From NCBI RefSeq assembly GCF_050436995.1, contig NC_134760.1:12232001-12296000 (forward strand): DNA of 64,000 nt, in the 5' to 3' direction. A model generated the notes under the pieces. The model ran no database searches. It saw only the letters and a program-made list of their open reading frames with translations, and was not told the origin of the DNA. Below are positions 61,689 to 64,000 of this stretch, in pieces; position 1 is the stretch's first letter; the number at the start of each line of letters is the position of its first letter. This DNA is from Anticarsia gemmatalis (Eukaryota; Arthropoda; Insecta; Lepidoptera; Erebidae). The position numbers were made by a program, and so were the translations under genes.

Positions 61689-63302
61689 GACGGAGCAGTC
61701 TTTATTGAAGTTTATAATTAAATCTTGTCTTTCTTCACTAAGATATACAAGAAGGCTTACATTGATTAAATTAGCGCTTCGTTCCATAACAATACGGTTC
61801 AAATTTCATTGAAAACAATCCTTTGTGTCGATGTTTAATTAATGTTCGATATTATTTAACGTTTAACTTTTGTTGATTTAAAATTAACTTTATTGGATAG
61901 TATTTGAAGTATTTACAACTTAATAAAGTACATTTATAAGTTTTGAACAGAAATTCTTAGAAAATTTAATCAGTCTTACTGGCATACTGAAAAAATAACT
62001 AATCAATGATCAACTAGACTAAATAACTCTGAAAGATTCGGCTGGGTTTTGTGCTTAAAATGAATACATCCTAACAAAGGGATGTGTAATAAAACTTCAC
62101 TCTGAAATCTTTACACAGCAAGCCAGGACATGAGAATTATAAGTATAGGATAAGAAGACCAATATTAGTAAGTATGAACAATAAATAATACATGTATAAA
62201 TAAATAATTAAGTATGCAAGTGGGGTCTAATTATTGTTGGAAAGTGGATTCCATTACGATAGGTTATTTCAAGAAGAAAACATGTCAAGTGCCGATGGTT
62301 TAAAACAATGAACTTACTGAACAATTGATACTAAAAATAAATAAGTACTTAAATACATTCAACTGCACTTATAAAGAGGTTTATATTAAAGTCTGTATGC
62401 AGGGGTAATGACAGAAAAGACTCGACCAATTTTGAAGAACATTTTTTTGTAGAAAAGTCAGTTTTTTAGAAAGGGTTGCTTCCTTTCAGATAAGTACGTG
62501 GAAGATTTTAGAAGCTCATTAAGTCAGAAAGCAAATGTAGGCATAAACCAGAGTTACATACATCTACATTACTATTTATTTATATAGGTATGACATGATG
62601 TATGGATGTAAGTGCAGCAAGAGAAGTTTTTAGGGATCGTACCAAGTCTCTGGTCTCTGAGAACTCATAGTTTTCAGAGACCAGAAAGAATGAGGCGTGA
62701 TTTTATGTCTGTATGTATCTAGTTGTAAATAATAATCTAAAGAACAAAAAGTTACTAAAACGATGATCTCACGGTAGAACAAGAAATAAGATAAAATATA
62801 TAAATATAAATATGGGGTATCTGCTTGTTTATCTCAGGTCATTATGGCACGCCGTGACATACTATTTACTCGTTTAGATACTGCAAATGGACAGTGATGA
62901 GCTTTAGATAATAACATTGGTTTTGGATATAACATTTTTAAGGTTAAGTATTGCTTTTTTTGAAAAAAAAAAAGTTACTGAGGTTATTATATAATTTACA
63001 GATGGTTACTAGATACTGAAGGATACTAACATACAAATTTAATATTACGCCTTTGTTTTACGGAGGTAGACAGAAGCCAAAAAACTAAAGTCTTTCAGTA
63101 GTAAGTATCTTTCAGTTGAAGGAACTTTTACAATAAAATATAATAAAATTATGTATTAGAATTTCTCCTTTTCTTTGTTATTAAGAATATTCTATAACCT
63201 GAAATGACTTGCTACCTGCAAGTATGGCAAATTGTGGTATATTGTGTCCAAGATTATCTAAATCCTACTAAATGCTTTTGATAGTTTTTTCTTCAACTCC
63301 AG
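61689..63302. other. Intergenic or intronic AT-rich DNA
   Basis: It could be intron upstream of the exon at 63303. Only the LINE tail at 62.6 kb is recognisable. Confidence 0.4.
62598..62722 (+). pseudogene. RTE-like LINE ORF C-terminus and 3' tail
   Basis: From 62602 the frame reads MDVSAAREVFRDRTKSLV and ends in TAG. It is followed by AGGCGTGATTTTATGTCTGT and a short ATGT-type tail, as at the 3' end of lepidopteran RTE elements. It is 5'-truncated; no reverse transcriptase remains. Confidence 0.6.
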
Positions 63303-63477
63303 TTTGGTATTTGAATGTATTCAGATTTCGCCGGACACGCCCATCTCGCCCATGCTCGGCCATAGTGACAAAGAAGGAATAATCCCTGCGTGTGCAAGGT
63401 TTCACGTCCACTCGACAAACGATCTTTGGACATGCATAATGGAATGTGGAATGGATTCATTCCAACAAAATTATATG
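63303..63477 (+). CDS. Internal coding exon of an unrecognised host gene (partial gene)
   Basis: A long pyrimidine tract ending in CTCCAG (splice acceptor, 63302) is followed by an open frame of 58 codons ending at ATG|GTAAGG (donor after 63477). The exon starts with one base that completes a split codon. The translation holds ISPDTPISPMLG, ACARFHVHSTNDLWTC and MDSFQQNYM. It has mixed composition, is not repeat-like, and is the best-looking coding stretch outside the REDD1-family gene. A second AG at 63324 could give a shorter exon in the same frame. I do not recognise the family and give no function. Flanking exons are not visible here. Confidence 0.55.
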
Positions 63478-64000
63478 GTAAGGATATTTTAATGACACTA
63501 TTCAGAATCTCTAAATTTAGGTATAGGTCAGAATTTTCTAGGTGTTGATTAAACTTCTTGTAAACTGTGAATTTATAAATTTTAATGATCTTATTTTTTT
63601 TATTTTAGTACAAATAGTATGTTTAATTTCCATAAGAGTATTCTAAAGCAAATAAGATCACGGCCTTTGAGAACAAAGAAAGAATTAACAAAAAATAACT
63701 TTTGACTTTTATTCTTTAAATCGTGGAACGAATTTTTATAATATTTCTAAATATTTTTTTAGCTAATATTAATGTTATGTGGTTAACATTTACAATTCAT
63801 AAGTTTATCAGGAACAATGTTCAACTAAAATGTTAATGTTATAATATTTAATACTAACTTTGTATGTGTTAAAACAGGTTATAAGCATTCAAGTTTCATT
63901 AAAATCTTTTCAGTAGTTTTAAACGTAAATACATACATCCGTCCTTACAAACTTTCGGATTTATAATGTAATTAGGAATTGACTTTCGTGTTTAAAAAAT
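63478..64000 (+). other. Putative intron downstream of the 63.3-kb exon
   Basis: This is AT-rich sequence starting with GTAAGG. I see no further exon or repeat before the window ends. Confidence 0.35.

Overview
The window is animal nuclear DNA, AT-rich and dominated by small transposable elements. The repeat types (tRNA-derived SINEs, Lep1-like Helitrons with short TC...CTAG structures, RTE-like LINE tails, TA-flanked MITEs) are those of a moth or butterfly genome (Lepidoptera). The species cannot be read from the sequence. No bacterial-style gene clusters, rRNA, functional tRNA genes, CRISPR arrays or viral genes were seen.

Two places hold credible host coding sequence. (1) On the minus strand at 56020-57077 there is a complete three-exon gene for a 160-residue REDD1/DDIT4-family protein (insect scylla/charybdis), an inhibitor of TORC1 signalling. 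Its splice phases join exactly. It has a TATA box near 57401-57410, a 10-codon upstream ORF, a CpG-rich promoter, and a long putative 3' UTR with three GC-rich hairpins. (2) At 63303-63477 on the plus strand there is a single open exon of about 58 codons with good splice sites. I do not recognise its family, and the rest of its gene lies outside the window or is not visible.

The rest is a mosaic of mobile elements. 0.3 kb: hAT-type element with a perfect 8-bp target duplication. 2.7-5.9 kb: SINEs, a Helitron and a repeat tail. 9-21 kb: Helitrons, SINE fragments and copies of an abundant short element. 22.1-23.9 kb: a 1.8-kb Tc1/mariner-type foldback whose 149-bp loop carries a transposase fragment. 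25.2-25.9 kb: a piggyBac-like TTAA-flanked element. 32-48 kb: MITEs, a second large foldback with a SINE in its loop, and mobile-looking GC-rich palindromes found near 34.8 and 41.3 kb. 48-51.7 kb: more short elements and a Helitron. From about 51.8 to 61.5 kb recognisable repeats almost vanish around the REDD1-family gene, which suggests preserved regulatory DNA.

Most open frames elsewhere are under 100 codons, often lack an ATG, and overlap repeats; I do not call them genes. The element families were recognised by eye, not by database search, so family names are structural assignments.
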